DNA of 64,000 bases from Legionella sp. PC1000 (GTDB taxonomy: Bacteria; Pseudomonadota; Gammaproteobacteria; Legionellales; Legionellaceae). The stretch spans positions 342,001 through 406,000 of the forward strand of contig NZ_CP059400.1 in the NCBI RefSeq assembly GCF_014109805.1, written 5' to 3'. The stretch's first letter is position 1. Every line of letters begins with the position of its first letter. Shown piece after piece: positions 26,651-35,999 of this stretch. The notes below the pieces were generated by a model. That model searched no databases. It was not told the DNA's origin and worked only from the letters and a program-made list of their open reading frames with translations. The translations under genes and the position numbers were made by a program.

Positions 26651-28899
26651 CTCATGTGTTGTTAGTAGGTAACCCTAATTGTGGTAAAACCACATTATTT
26701 AATGCATTAACTGGCGACAATCAGCGTATAGGAAATTGGCCGGGTGTTACGGTTGAAAAGAAAACGGGGAAATTCTTTGTCGATCAGCAGCGATTTGAAG
26801 TGACTGATTTGCCAGGAGTTTATTCTCTAGCAGCTAATGCGGATGGAATCAGTCAGGATGAGCAAATCGCTGCACAGGCTGTTGCCACTATGGAGGCAGA
26901 TTGTATCATTAATGTGATCGATGCCTGTCATCTCGAACGGCATTTATATTTGACCACCCAAATCCTGGAGTTAGGCAAACCGGTACTACTCGCACTAAAT
27001 ATGATGGATATTGCCGAGCAGCGGGGTATATCCATAGATCCAAATGCCTTGTCACAACAATTAGGTTGCCCTGTTATTCCTATCCAGGCACATAAAAAGG
27101 TAGGTATATCTCAGCTGATGCAAGAACTGACTCGAATGCCTCAGACCATGATTCCGTGGGTATTACCTGTCTCTGAGTCCATACAACAGACTTTAGAGAC
27201 CCTGGAAAATACATTAATTCATGAAGGTTATAGCCAATCGCTTGCTTATTATTATGCACGTAGACTTCCTGAGGGAGATGGATTGTTATTCGGCAAGGAG
27301 ATTGCTAAGGATTTGACTTTATTGAACGAAGCGGATCCCAGTCTTGATATATTATTGGCCGATGCTCGATACCAGAAAATACACGCCATGGTTGAATCTG
27401 TACAGAAAAAACACAGTGATGCCAGTGAACATTTTACTGCAAAACTCGATAAGATTATGTTACATCGTTTTTTTGCCCTCCCTATTTTTTTTGCCATGAT
27501 GTATTTGATGTTTTTATTTGCAATTAATGTGGGTGGTGCCTTTCAAGATTTTTTTGATATCAGTACTGATACACTATTTGTACAAGGCACTGCCTGGTTA
27601 TTACAACAGATTCATGCTCCCAATTGGTTGATTGCTTTATTGGCGAATGGTGTAGGTAAAGGTATAAATACCACGTTAACGTTTATCCCCGTTATTGCTG
27701 CAATGTTCTTTTTCTTATCTTTGTTGGAAACGTCTGGATATATGGCAAGGGCAGCTTTTGTTGTTGACAAAGCAATGAGAATGATGGGTTTGCCTGGCAA
27801 GTCTTTTGTGCCGATGATTGTTGGTTTTGGTTGCAACGTTCCTGCGATTATGGCAGCACGTACCTTGGATTCAGAGCGCGATCGGTTATTAACCGTCATG
27901 ATGAGTCCTTTTATGTCATGTAGCGCACGTCTTGCCATTTACGCTGTATTTGTCGCTGCATTTTTCCCTTCTGGTGGACAAAACATCGTGTTTTCTTTGT
28001 ATCTTATCGGGATTTTGATGGCTGTATTAACGGGATTTATCTTGCGTAAATCTATGTTAAAGGGAAATGCCTCCCCCTTAATTTTGGAGCTTCCTGCTTA
28101 TCATAAACCTGCACTCAAGCGCTTATTTAAAGAAACTTTTATGCGACTGCGTTTTTTTATAGTACGGGCAGGCAAATTAATTGTGCCAATTTGTGTTATT
28201 TTAGGTGGCTTAAATGCCATTACTTTGAGCGGCGGAGTGAATTCGGGTGAAGCCAGTACTCAATCATTATTGTCTTTAATGGGGCAATGGATTACTCCTC
28301 TATTTGCACCCATGGGGATTCATCAAGATAATTGGCCTGCCACAGTCGGGTTGTTAACGGGCATGTTAGCCAAAGAGGTAGTGGTTGGGACGTTAAATTC
28401 ACTGTATGCACAAATAGGTCACGTAGGGGAAATTGCCACTGCACACTTTGATTTTTTAGCAGGCATCAAGGCAGCCTTATGGTCTATACCGCAGAATTTA
28501 GCTCAACTAGGCTCTGCTTTGCTCAATCCTGTATTAGCTAGTGCAGCAGATAACCCCGTATCTCAGTCCGTATATGGAATAATGGCCCAGCGCTTTGATG
28601 GAAAAATAGGGGCATATGCTTATCTGTTATTTGTTCTACTTTACATTCCCTGTGTCTCTACTATGGCGGTAATTCGACAAGAGGCAAATAGAAAATATAT
28701 GTGGATTTCTGTAGTTTGGTCTTTTGTTGTTGCCTATATCGCAGCAGTTTTATTTTATCAAGTGGCTAAATGGATTCAGAGTTCGGAGCACAATATTTTG
28801 GGGATTATCGTATTCTTATTCGTTTTATTTTTTGCTATAGGCTTGCGCCAATACATCAAACGCAGCGTAAGGAGGAATCATGTTGTTGCAAATACGTAA
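26647..28899 (+). CDS. feoB: Ferrous iron transporter FeoB
   Basis: FeoB is the inner-membrane Fe(II) permease with an N-terminal G-protein domain. G1 is GNPNCGKTT (residues 8-16), the switch region has NWPGVTVEKKTG, G3 is DLPGVYSL, and G4 is NMMD. The membrane part (from about 275 to 730) contains the Gate motifs, including VGFGCNVPAIMAARTL and MSPFMSCSARL. Length 750 is close to E. coli FeoB (773). It overlaps feoA by 4 nt and feoC by 20 nt. Confidence 0.97.
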   Translation: MTHVLLVGNPNCGKTTLFNALTGDNQRIGNWPGVTVEKKTGKFFVDQQRFEVTDLPGVYSLAANADGISQDEQIAAQAVATMEADCIINVIDACHLERHLYLTTQILELGKPVLLALNMMDIAEQRGISIDPNALSQQLGCPVIPIQAHKKVGISQLMQELTRMPQTMIPWVLPVSESIQQTLETLENTLIHEGYSQSLAYYYARRLPEGDGLLFGKEIAKDLTLLNEADPSLDILLADARYQKIHAMVESVQKKHSDASEHFTAKLDKIMLHRFFALPIFFAMMYLMFLFAINVGGAFQDFFDISTDTLFVQGTAWLLQQIHAPNWLIALLANGVGKGINTTLTFIPVIAAMFFFLSLLETSGYMARAAFVVDKAMRMMGLPGKSFVPMIVGFGCNVPAIMAARTLDSERDRLLTVMMSPFMSCSARLAIYAVFVAAFFPSGGQNIVFSLYLIGILMAVLTGFILRKSMLKGNASPLILELPAYHKPALKRLFKETFMRLRFFIVRAGKLIVPICVILGGLNAITLSGGVNSGEASTQSLLSLMGQWITPLFAPMGIHQDNWPATVGLLTGMLAKEVVVGTLNSLYAQIGHVGEIATAHFDFLAGIKAALWSIPQNLAQLGSALLNPVLASAADNPVSQSVYGIMAQRFDGKIGAYAYLLFVLLYIPCVSTMAVIRQEANRKYMWISVVWSFVVAYIAAVLFYQVAKWIQSSEHNILGIIVFLFVLFFAIGLRQYIKRSVRRNHVVANT

Positions 28900-29098
28900 T
28901 TACATTTGCCGTGAAGGTGTAGTGAGCACGCAACAATTGACTCGAGAGTTTCGCTTGGAACTCACAGCATTACAACCTATGCTTGATTTATGGATAGGTA
29001 AGGGTGTAATACGTAAGTGTCAGGAAAAGGGGAATTGTCAAAGCACATGCTTTAAGTGTCGTTCTAACTCCCCTGAATTTTATCAATATCTTTTGTAA
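28880..29098 (+). CDS. feoC: FeoC-like winged-helix protein
   Basis: A 72-residue protein in the feoC position, overlapping feoB by 20 nt. The N-terminal two-thirds fit a winged helix (IRNYICREGVVSTQQLTREF). The C-terminal segment carries Cys residues in the pattern CxxxxxCxxxCxxC (CQEKGNCQSTCFKC), consistent with the oxygen-sensitive iron-sulfur cluster reported for FeoC proteins. FeoC modulates FeoB stability or activity. Confidence 0.88.
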   Translation: MLLQIRNYICREGVVSTQQLTREFRLELTALQPMLDLWIGKGVIRKCQEKGNCQSTCFKCRSNSPEFYQYLL

Positions 29099-29185
29099 TT
29101 TGCCGCGCACTTGAGTTACATTTTTTTACGGGTTTTTTACTTAAGTTACTTTAACTTTCGTGCTCATTCACCAAATTTGGGCTAA

Positions 29186-29191
29186 TATAAT
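29186..29191 (+). promoter_or_regulatory. -10 box for the 223-residue unknown gene
   Basis: TATAAT lies 33 nt before the ATG at 29224. No good -35 box is visible at the matching distance. Confidence 0.4.
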
Positions 29192-29223
29192 AATCATATG
29201 GTTTTGAAAAATGCGGTATACAA

Positions 29224-29895
29224 ATGGCTGATGAATCAGATATTCCTATTGAAGAAAACCCAGACTTTCCTGATGTTGAAGAAAACTTCGAACTTCTTGA
29301 TGAGAACAAGAACAGCATCGATTTTCGCAAGCTGCAAATGGAAGAGGATTTAAATGATCCAGTAACTTTAGTAGAACGTGTTTATCAAATCTGGTGGCAT
29401 TGGGCTGATTTTGAACTTTATATTGTATCTCCGACTATAGATATTATTTCTCCTGCAATAATTCTCAAACCAGAACTTATAACAGGAACAAACGAGTATG
29501 AATTTGTATATCCTATTCTTGATTCAGGATCCAAATTGTCTACTTCTAAAAGCGAAGAGATGCTTTCTGCTGGTATGTCAATGTATAAGCTCTATATGAC
29601 CATAGAAAAAATGATTTATATATTGGTTGAGCGTTTAAAAGAAGGGGGCATTGATAAAGAAACGGAAGTTCAAGTGGCTTTCGGCGGACATTTGCTCCCC
29701 CAAAGAAAGGCTTTTGAATCAATTATCAATTTACCTTATAACGTCGTAGTAACTAACTTTGATCCAGGTGCATGGGGTGAGCGTTATTTACAAATTGTCA
29801 AACAAAATGCGGATAAGTATGGGTATCCTTCTGAATCTCCACGTGACACCTATAGACAGCCACATAAAGGCCCTAGCTCAGGTCCTAAAAGATAA
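29224..29895 (+). CDS. Hypothetical protein, acidic, Legionella-type
   Basis: I do not recognise the family. The 223-residue protein starts with a strongly acidic stretch (about the first 60 residues), has an aromatic segment IWWHWADFELYIVSP (near 68-82), and ends in a polar, Pro- and Ser-rich tail (SPRDTYRQPHKGPSSGPKR). No signal peptide or membrane helix is visible. It has its own likely promoter and sits between feoABC and an ankyrin-like gene on the other strand. A soluble cytoplasmic or secreted role is possible; nothing more can be supported. Confidence 0.75.
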   Translation: MADESDIPIEENPDFPDVEENFELLDENKNSIDFRKLQMEEDLNDPVTLVERVYQIWWHWADFELYIVSPTIDIISPAIILKPELITGTNEYEFVYPILDSGSKLSTSKSEEMLSAGMSMYKLYMTIEKMIYILVERLKEGGIDKETEVQVAFGGHLLPQRKAFESIINLPYNVVVTNFDPGAWGERYLQIVKQNADKYGYPSESPRDTYRQPHKGPSSGPKR

Positions 29896-29931
29896 GAATT
29901 TATTATCTTAAATTCCCTGAGCTGAAGTTTT

Positions 29932-31416
29932 TCAATTTTCAAATGAGATTGAATTAAGGCTTTGCTTTAATGCAAGGTGTTCGTTTTTACGGCAATGCTC
30001 ATCAATGTAATCAATGCAAATCTTTAATTCCTTATCTATTCCGCTCATTGCTTTTAATTGATCCACCGCATCGCTTGCTGCTTTATTCCTGACATCTTCT
30101 TCTGTTTCTTTGTCTGCTCGTTTTACTCTAGCAAGAATTGTTTTTACCTGCTTTAACTGGGTATTAAATAATTGACTCATAGTGGTATGATGATCACAGT
30201 AGTCTGTAAGTATTGTTTTTGTCAGGGCTAAAGGATCGTGTTCTAAGTGATGCTGATGCATTAGTTCATAGGAGAGATAACTGGTAATTTCCTGATTCCC
30301 AGCGTGCTGTGCAATTTGTAACGCATTTTTAATGAAATAAAGAGAAGGTTTATTCTGTTCCTCTAAATTGCACAGCAGCTGGACAACCTCAATGCGTCCT
30401 ATTCTGGCTGCAACGAGCAGCAAAGTACCAGCAGTTCTTTTGTCGGGTTGCATAAAACTGCAAAGTGCCTTAAAAACTCCCCTTGGAGGATTTTCCCCCA
30501 CTGTTGCTAATGCATAAGTTAATGCACAATTCATTGCCTTCTGAGAAGGCTTACCCCATTGGTCTTGAATGAAATAATTCAAAAGCTTTTCCCATTCTCC
30601 ATATTGAGCTGATAGGATGAAGTGTTTATCGGTTCGTCTCTGTAGAGTATATAATGCTTTATCCACTAGCTCTTTATCGGGTACATTTGCCGGCGGTTTT
30701 AGGCTTATAATAGCTTTAATTGCCTCACATACCTTAGAAGAGGATTCTATATCACCATGACGTTCATATCGTATCAACCTTAATAGCGCGAGTTCTAAGC
30801 TTGCATTGATTGCTCTTTTAGTGGGCTGGAGTGCTGGAGCAGCTAAGCGTGCAAGAGCGATAACAGCTTCCCAATTGTTAGTTTGAAGTGCTGTTACTGT
30901 TGCAAGCTCGAACACTCTGTCCACAGCGATTTGACTTGGTTGACGTGTTAGGATAGTCAAGTTTAAAAGTGCGAACACAAAATCCCAATTATTTATTTTA
31001 GTTGCTGCTAATCCTGCATTCACTAATATCTTGTCTATAGCTTTCTGACTTGGTTTACGTGCTGGATCAGTTAAGTTTGTGAGGGCGATAAAAAACTCCC
31101 AATTATTGATTTTAGCCGCGACCATTGCCGCTTGCTCTAAAGCGTAGTCTGCAATTTTTTGACTTGGTTGATGAGTTTTTGATTTTAAGCTGCATAACAT
31201 GATGACAATGTTCCATCGTTTCTCAGCCTCTTCTGTTGAAACTTGAGATGCTGCAGCTATTGCGGTTTTTACTGCTTTGTCAATCACTTCGGGCCGAATT
31301 TTGGCCATGGCTAAAGTTGATTTTATATATTGACGACTGTTTACTGTTCGAAAAAGTCCTCTGGAGGCGAGGTCGACTAGTCTTATTTCTTGTGAATTAA
31401 ATTCAGTTTCTAGCAT
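29932..31416 (-). CDS. Ankyrin-like helical repeat protein, candidate Dot/Icm effector
   Basis: The 494-residue protein consists of helical repeats. About three copies of a 38-residue unit around residues 84-195 share the pattern PSQxAxDxxLE.A...AA..NNWE.V.AL.NL. A later segment (RTAGTLLLVAARIGRIEVVQLL, about 327-348, listed as the two halves TLLLVAARIG and RIEVVQLL) is a clear ankyrin-like repeat, and another follows at ~360-382. The C-terminal ~110 residues are charged and helical. There is no signal peptide. Eukaryotic-like repeats of this kind are typical of Legionella effectors, so export by Dot/Icm is plausible but inferred. It is convergent with the 223-residue unknown. Confidence 0.7.
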   Translation of the reverse strand: MLETEFNSQEIRLVDLASRGLFRTVNSRQYIKSTLAMAKIRPEVIDKAVKTAIAAASQVSTEEAEKRWNIVIMLCSLKSKTHQPSQKIADYALEQAAMVAAKINNWEFFIALTNLTDPARKPSQKAIDKILVNAGLAATKINNWDFVFALLNLTILTRQPSQIAVDRVFELATVTALQTNNWEAVIALARLAAPALQPTKRAINASLELALLRLIRYERHGDIESSSKVCEAIKAIISLKPPANVPDKELVDKALYTLQRRTDKHFILSAQYGEWEKLLNYFIQDQWGKPSQKAMNCALTYALATVGENPPRGVFKALCSFMQPDKRTAGTLLLVAARIGRIEVVQLLCNLEEQNKPSLYFIKNALQIAQHAGNQEITSYLSYELMHQHHLEHDPLALTKTILTDYCDHHTTMSQLFNTQLKQVKTILARVKRADKETEEDVRNKAASDAVDQLKAMSGIDKELKICIDYIDEHCRKNEHLALKQSLNSISFEN

Positions 31417-31531
31417 GGAATATTTACCTATAAAAAAACAAAGCGCATTAATTATACACTAAGTTCTTGTTAATTAACCGGGTAAGTCAGTAATTCATAT
31501 TTTCATGTGCTGCAAGTTATTTTTCCATTGA

Positions 31532-32311
31532 GTCACCGCCCCCCGAAATAATTTAAACCAAAACGAGAATGGCTATGTACTTTGGCTCGATCAGTACAGT
31601 GGAACCCCTGAGTCATCTGATAAAGCTTATTATGAGGCAATAAAGTCATTAAAGCCGGGGGATAAAGTAGATATTAAAATGTTTAGAGGCAGTATTTCTT
31701 TTGATGACTCAAATGAAATAGAGCGATTAAAAGATAAATTAACTCAAATGAAAGTTCAGCATGATATAAATATTATTCAAGTTCCTTCGAGTACAACAAG
31801 TTATAACCTTGCGTATAGTCCGGCTGAAGATAAAGTTCTAATTTGGCGGGGTCATCAGAGAATAAAGGATAAGTTTTTGGAAATTAGTCATATTTTCTCT
31901 AAAAAATCGTCACTTCAAGAAAAAGGAATAACTTCTTTTAAAAATCGTTTCATTGATTATTATCAATCGCTGCATGCAGCAGGTTTTACTCAGGAAGAAG
32001 CAGCTAAAAAAGCAATTGAAAAATATATTTCTGTTAGAGAGTCTTGGCTAGAGAATAAATTACCTTACCGAGGAGGATTGAAACTCTTTTTTAACAAAGA
32101 TCAGACACAAATAAATTTAGGTATTGCCCGAAAGTTGATACAAGATGTTTCAAACATAGAAAGTTTAGATACTGATAAATTGAGCAATGGACATCTTAAA
32201 GAGTTAATTACGGTCATTAGCAATGATAATAAGGATTATTTAGAATTAAAAGAGACGATTTCTTCAGAGTACCATGATAAGGAGCGCTCACTTAGAACAG
32301 AAATTGTATAA
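31532..32311 (+). pseudogene. 5'-truncated ORF of unknown function
   Basis: The first ATG in this frame is at 31679 and gives 210 residues. The frame is open back to a TGA at 31529, and that upstream part translates into protein-like sequence (ENGYVLWLDQYSGTPES, then AYYEAIKSLKPGDKVDIK) with no ATG, GTG or TTG start. The real N-terminus therefore appears to be missing. The remaining protein is rich in Lys and Ser, with a helical segment LHAAGFTQEEAAKKAIEKY. No family is recognised. No Shine-Dalgarno precedes 31679 (the upstream bases are AGATATTAAA). Either a decayed gene or a shortened ORF still translated; the first is more likely. Confidence 0.6.
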
Positions 32312-32480
32312 ATTAGTACTCGATGCATCTTAATACATATCACTTGATTTTTGTATGCATGCTATTCACAGTGCTGACGCTCAAGTCATGGTGAAAATAA
32401 CAACAAAAAAATAATTGACTCTTCACTCTATTACAATGAATCAAAGTTTGCTTTTGCTCGAATTCCATAGCGTCTTAATC

Positions 32481-32508
32481 TTGCGCGATAAAAACAGAGT
32501 GCTATACT
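32481..32508 (+). promoter_or_regulatory. Promoter of the sdhCDAB-sucABCD cluster
   Basis: TTGCGC (32481-32486) and TATACT (32503-32508) are 16 bp apart, with a start predicted near 32515, about 46 nt before sdhC. This is a reasonable sigma-70 promoter. Confidence 0.55.
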
Positions 32509-32560
32509 TCGCATTTGTGCTTTATTTAATTAACTTTTCTAATTAAGGAAGAAACTCACA

Positions 32561-32935
32561 GTGAACAAAAAAAGACCCGTTAATCTGGATTTGGGTAGTT
32601 TAAAATTTCCCCCTATGGCTATAGCATCAATTTTACATAGGATTTCAGGGGTGGTTTTATTTTTACTGTTACCCATAATGTTGTATATTTTTGGTCAATC
32701 AGTGCAATCGGAAGAAGCCTTTATACAGGTAAAAGATTTATTGTCTCATCCCGTTTATAAAGTGGTGGTATGGGCATTTGGGGCTGCGATGATATATCAT
32801 TTGCTTGCAGGGATTAGGCATCTTGTGATGGATATGGGATTTGGTGAGCATCTTGATGCCGGTCGGCGTTCTGCTGTTTTAGTCATTATTCTTGCCATTA
32901 TTTTGTCAATTTTTCTAGGATTTTGGATATGGTAA
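32561..32935 (+). CDS. sdhC: Succinate dehydrogenase cytochrome b556 subunit SdhC
   Basis: SdhC is one of two membrane anchors of complex II and helps bind heme b and ubiquinone. The start is GTG at 32561 with AAGGAAG upstream. RPVNLDLGSLKFPP near the N-terminus and SILHRISGVVLF carry the family signature, including the Ser and Arg near the quinone site. A later helix includes the heme-ligand type His (YHLLAGIRHLVMD). Length 124 is normal. It overlaps sdhD by 13 nt. Confidence 0.95.
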   Translation: MNKKRPVNLDLGSLKFPPMAIASILHRISGVVLFLLLPIMLYIFGQSVQSEEAFIQVKDLLSHPVYKVVVWAFGAAMIYHLLAGIRHLVMDMGFGEHLDAGRRSAVLVIILAIILSIFLGFWIW

Positions 32936-33276
32936 ATAATGTCACCAGCTTAACAGGTAATGGGTTAAAGGATTGGTTGATTCAACGAGTTACAGCAGTT
33001 TATTTTGCTGTTTATTCTTTTTTTATCATTGGTTTTTTGTTATTGCATCCTGAATTGGGCTTCGCACAATGGCATGCTCTTTTTTCTAATACCCTGGTTC
33101 GGATTGCATCACTTATTGCATTGTTTGCGCTTTCATTGCATGCATGGATAGGTATTTGGACTGTGACTACAGATTATATGAAATGTACTGCCTTGCGTTT
33201 ATCAGTACAAATGTTAGTTGTTTTATGGCTCCTTAGTCAATTTATCTGGGGCTTAATGATCCTTTGGGGGCAGTAG
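32923..33276 (+). CDS. sdhD: Succinate dehydrogenase membrane anchor SdhD
   Basis: The second membrane anchor of complex II, 117 residues with three membrane helices. [16 protein letters not shown] at the start and [14 protein letters not shown] (heme-ligand type His, Asp-Tyr near the quinone site) are typical. It overlaps sdhC by 13 nt, and sdhA starts 2 nt after its stop. Confidence 0.94.
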   Translation: MDMVNNVTSLTGNGLKDWLIQRVTAVYFAVYSFFIIGFLLLHPELGFAQWHALFSNTLVRIASLIALFALSLHAWIGIWTVTTDYMKCTALRLSVQMLVVLWLLSQFIWGLMILWGQ

Positions 33277-33277
33277 C

Positions 33278-35047
33278 ATGGCAATTGCACGTAACACATT
33301 TGATGCAGTAATTATTGGAGCAGGCGGAGCCGGAATGCGTGCTGCACTGCAGATGGCAAATTCTGGATTAAAAGTCGCACTCTTATCCAAAGTATTCCCA
33401 ACCCGTTCACATACCGTATCTGCCCAAGGGGGTATTACCTGTGCATTGGGAAATGCCCATGAAGATGATTGGCGCTGGCATATGTATGATACAGTGAAGG
33501 GTGCTGATTATATTGGTGATCAGGATTCAATCGAGTACCTCTGTAAAACAGGGCCAGAAGCTGTATATGAACTAGAACACATGGGGTTGCCTTTTTCACG
33601 TACGGATGATGGTAAAATCTATCAACGTCAGTTTGGTGGCCAATCCAAAAATTTTGGTGGAGACCAGGCTGCGCGCACTTGTGCTGCAGCAGATAGAACA
33701 GGGCATGCTTTACTGCATACGCTGTATCAACAAAATTTAAAAGCCAAAACACATGTATTTAGTGAATGGTATGCTCTTGATCTTGTCAAAAATTCTCAGG
33801 GCCACATATCTGGTGTTACTGCCATGTGTATTGAGACAGGTGAGGTAGTATTTTTCCAGTCAAAAGTTTGCATCCTGGCTACTGGTGGTGCTGGTCGTAT
33901 TTACCAATCCACAACCAATGCATTTATCAATACCGGTGATGGTTTCGGTATGGCACTAAGAGCTGGCATTCCTTTGCAAGATATGGAAATGTGGCAATTT
34001 CATCCTACTGGCATTGCTGGGGCTGGTGTATTAGTCACCGAAGGGTGCCGGGGTGAAGGCGGTTATTTGATTAATAAAGACGGTGAACGTTTTATGGAGC
34101 GTTATGCACCGCGGGTTAAAGATTTAGCTTCTCGAGATGTAGTCGCTCGTTCTATGGCTCTCGAAATACGTGCAGGTAAGGGTTTTGATCCTAAAGGGAT
34201 TGATCATGTTAAGTTAAAACTGGATCATTTAGGAGCCGATCTTATCATGTCACGTTTGCCAGGCATTCGTGAGTTATCTATGAAATTCGCAGGAGTTGAC
34301 CCAATTGTTGAACCGATTCCTGTAGTTCCAACCTGCCACTACAGCATGGGAGGAATACCAACGAATATGTATGGCCAAGTACTTACCAAAACCAATGGTA
34401 AGGAACATATCGTAGAGGGATTGTATGCGGTAGGCGAGTGTGCATGTGTTTCTGTGCATGGCGCAAACCGGTTAGGCGGCAATTCCTTACTAGACTTAGT
34501 GGTTTTCGGTCGGGCTGCAGGGCTGCACGTTGAAGAGTTATGGCAATCACATCAATTACCAGAGATGGCTTACATCAGCGATGATGATATTGCTTCATCG
34601 TTACAGCGATATAACCGATGGAATGATTCAACAGAGGGCGAAAGTCCTGCTGTAATTCATGATGAAATGCAACGTGTAATGCAAGAAGACTTCGGTGTAT
34701 TTCGCACTGGAGAAGTAATGGCTTCAGGTTTGAAGCGTCTTCAGGCTTTGCGTGAGCGTTTGGAGCATGCCAAACTGGAAGACAAAAGTAAGATATTTAA
34801 TACAGAGCGGGTTAGTGCCTTAGAACTGGATAATTTAATGGCAACTGCATATGCAACAGCGCAGTCTGCGATTGTTCGCACGGAAAGTCGTGGTGCTCAT
34901 AGTCGTGAAGATTATCCAAAACGTGATGACGAGAACTGGATTAAACATACGCTATATTTTGAGGAAGGTGAGAAGATTGATTTTCGACCGGTTAATGCAT
35001 CACCTAAACATGTCGAACCTTTTGCGCCGAAAGAACGCGTTTACTAA
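33278..35047 (+). CDS. sdhA: Succinate dehydrogenase flavoprotein subunit SdhA
   Basis: SdhA holds covalent FAD and oxidises succinate. It has the dinucleotide motif [13 protein letters not shown] (about 12-24), the FAD-attachment His45 in [11 protein letters not shown], the catalytic region [12 protein letters not shown] with TEGCRGEGG, and the C-terminal [11 protein letters not shown]. Length 589 is as in E. coli (588). The gene sits between sdhD (2 nt gap) and sdhB (14 nt gap). It is unrelated to the Legionella effector also named SdhA. Confidence 0.98.
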   Translation: MAIARNTFDAVIIGAGGAGMRAALQMANSGLKVALLSKVFPTRSHTVSAQGGITCALGNAHEDDWRWHMYDTVKGADYIGDQDSIEYLCKTGPEAVYELEHMGLPFSRTDDGKIYQRQFGGQSKNFGGDQAARTCAAADRTGHALLHTLYQQNLKAKTHVFSEWYALDLVKNSQGHISGVTAMCIETGEVVFFQSKVCILATGGAGRIYQSTTNAFINTGDGFGMALRAGIPLQDMEMWQFHPTGIAGAGVLVTEGCRGEGGYLINKDGERFMERYAPRVKDLASRDVVARSMALEIRAGKGFDPKGIDHVKLKLDHLGADLIMSRLPGIRELSMKFAGVDPIVEPIPVVPTCHYSMGGIPTNMYGQVLTKTNGKEHIVEGLYAVGECACVSVHGANRLGGNSLLDLVVFGRAAGLHVEELWQSHQLPEMAYISDDDIASSLQRYNRWNDSTEGESPAVIHDEMQRVMQEDFGVFRTGEVMASGLKRLQALRERLEHAKLEDKSKIFNTERVSALELDNLMATAYATAQSAIVRTESRGAHSREDYPKRDDENWIKHTLYFEEGEKIDFRPVNASPKHVEPFAPKERVY

Positions 35048-35061
35048 AGAGGATAGATTAC

Positions 35062-35784
35062 ATGGCAGATAGTAGAAATTTGACCCTATCAATATATCGC
35101 TATAATCCTGAGGTGGATGCTAAGCCTTATATGAAAGATTATGAATTGGAGATCCCGGCTAAAAGTGATCCCATGGTGCTCACATTACTTGAGCGTTTAA
35201 AAGCAGAGCAGGATCCTTCTATAACCTATAGACGCTCCTGCCGCGAAGGGGTGTGCGGGTCGGATGGTATGAACATTAACGGGACTAATGCTTTAGCCTG
35301 TATTACTCATATATCTCAATTAAAGACCGATAAAATAGTTGTTCGTCCTTTACCTGGATTTCCAGTAATCCGTGACTTGGCAGTTGATTTGTCCCAGTTT
35401 TACCAACAGTACGAGCGCATAGAGCCTTATTTGCAAAATGATGCGGTACCTCCTGCTCAAGAACGCCTGCAATCCCCAGAAGAGCGCGCATTACTTGATG
35501 GGTTATATGAATGTATTTTATGTGCCTGTTGTACCAGTTCATGCCCCTCATACTGGTGGAACCCAGAAAAGTATGTTGGTCCAGCGGGATTATTACAGGC
35601 AAGACGATTTTTAGCAGACAGTCGAGATACTGCAACGGCACATCGTTTGGATAAATTACAAGATCCTTTCAGTGTGTTTCGTTGTCGGAGCATTATGAAT
35701 TGTACCAGTGTCTGCCCGAAAGGACTCAATCCAATGAAGGCGATTGCAGATATTCGCTTACAAATGTTGACGCAAGAAACCTAA
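35062..35784 (+). CDS. sdhB: Succinate dehydrogenase iron-sulfur subunit SdhB
   Basis: SdhB carries electrons from FAD to the quinone through three Fe-S clusters. The [2Fe-2S] site is CREGVCGSDGMN plus a later Cys (ALAC). The other clusters come from CILCACCTSSCPSYW and CRSIMNCTSVCPKGLNP. Length 240 (E. coli 238). Last gene of the sdh part; a 215-nt gap with a hairpin follows before sucA. Confidence 0.98.
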   Translation: MADSRNLTLSIYRYNPEVDAKPYMKDYELEIPAKSDPMVLTLLERLKAEQDPSITYRRSCREGVCGSDGMNINGTNALACITHISQLKTDKIVVRPLPGFPVIRDLAVDLSQFYQQYERIEPYLQNDAVPPAQERLQSPEERALLDGLYECILCACCTSSCPSYWWNPEKYVGPAGLLQARRFLADSRDTATAHRLDKLQDPFSVFRCRSIMNCTSVCPKGLNPMKAIADIRLQMLTQET

Positions 35785-35899
35785 TAGTACTTTTCTTGTT
35801 ATTAAAAGGTATCTGGTAAAGCCATTAAATAGGAGCATGTAATTCTCAATAAAAACGGGAATTATCTTCTGTGAGGGGCTCGAAACCAGTATAAGGATG

Positions 35900-35919
35900 A
35901 TCCCCGCCCTAGCGGGGAT
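35900..35919 (+). terminator. Hairpin between sdhB and sucA
   Basis: An 8-bp GC-rich stem ATCCCCGC/GCGGGGAT with a 4-nt loop, without a clean T run. It could be a partial terminator or an RNA processing site that lowers suc relative to sdh expression. Confidence 0.5.
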
Positions 35920-35999
35920 AGCTGTTTTATCCACGTGGATGAGTGGAATAGCCAATTGTAAATGGCGTAGAGATTAATATCCCTTTGGAGTGAGAGAAA

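Noticed and set aside
29120..29150. Possible PmrA box (CTTAAG and TTTAAC) upstream of the 223-residue unknown gene
   Set aside because: Spacing between half-sites is one base short of the usual tandem, and the match is weak.
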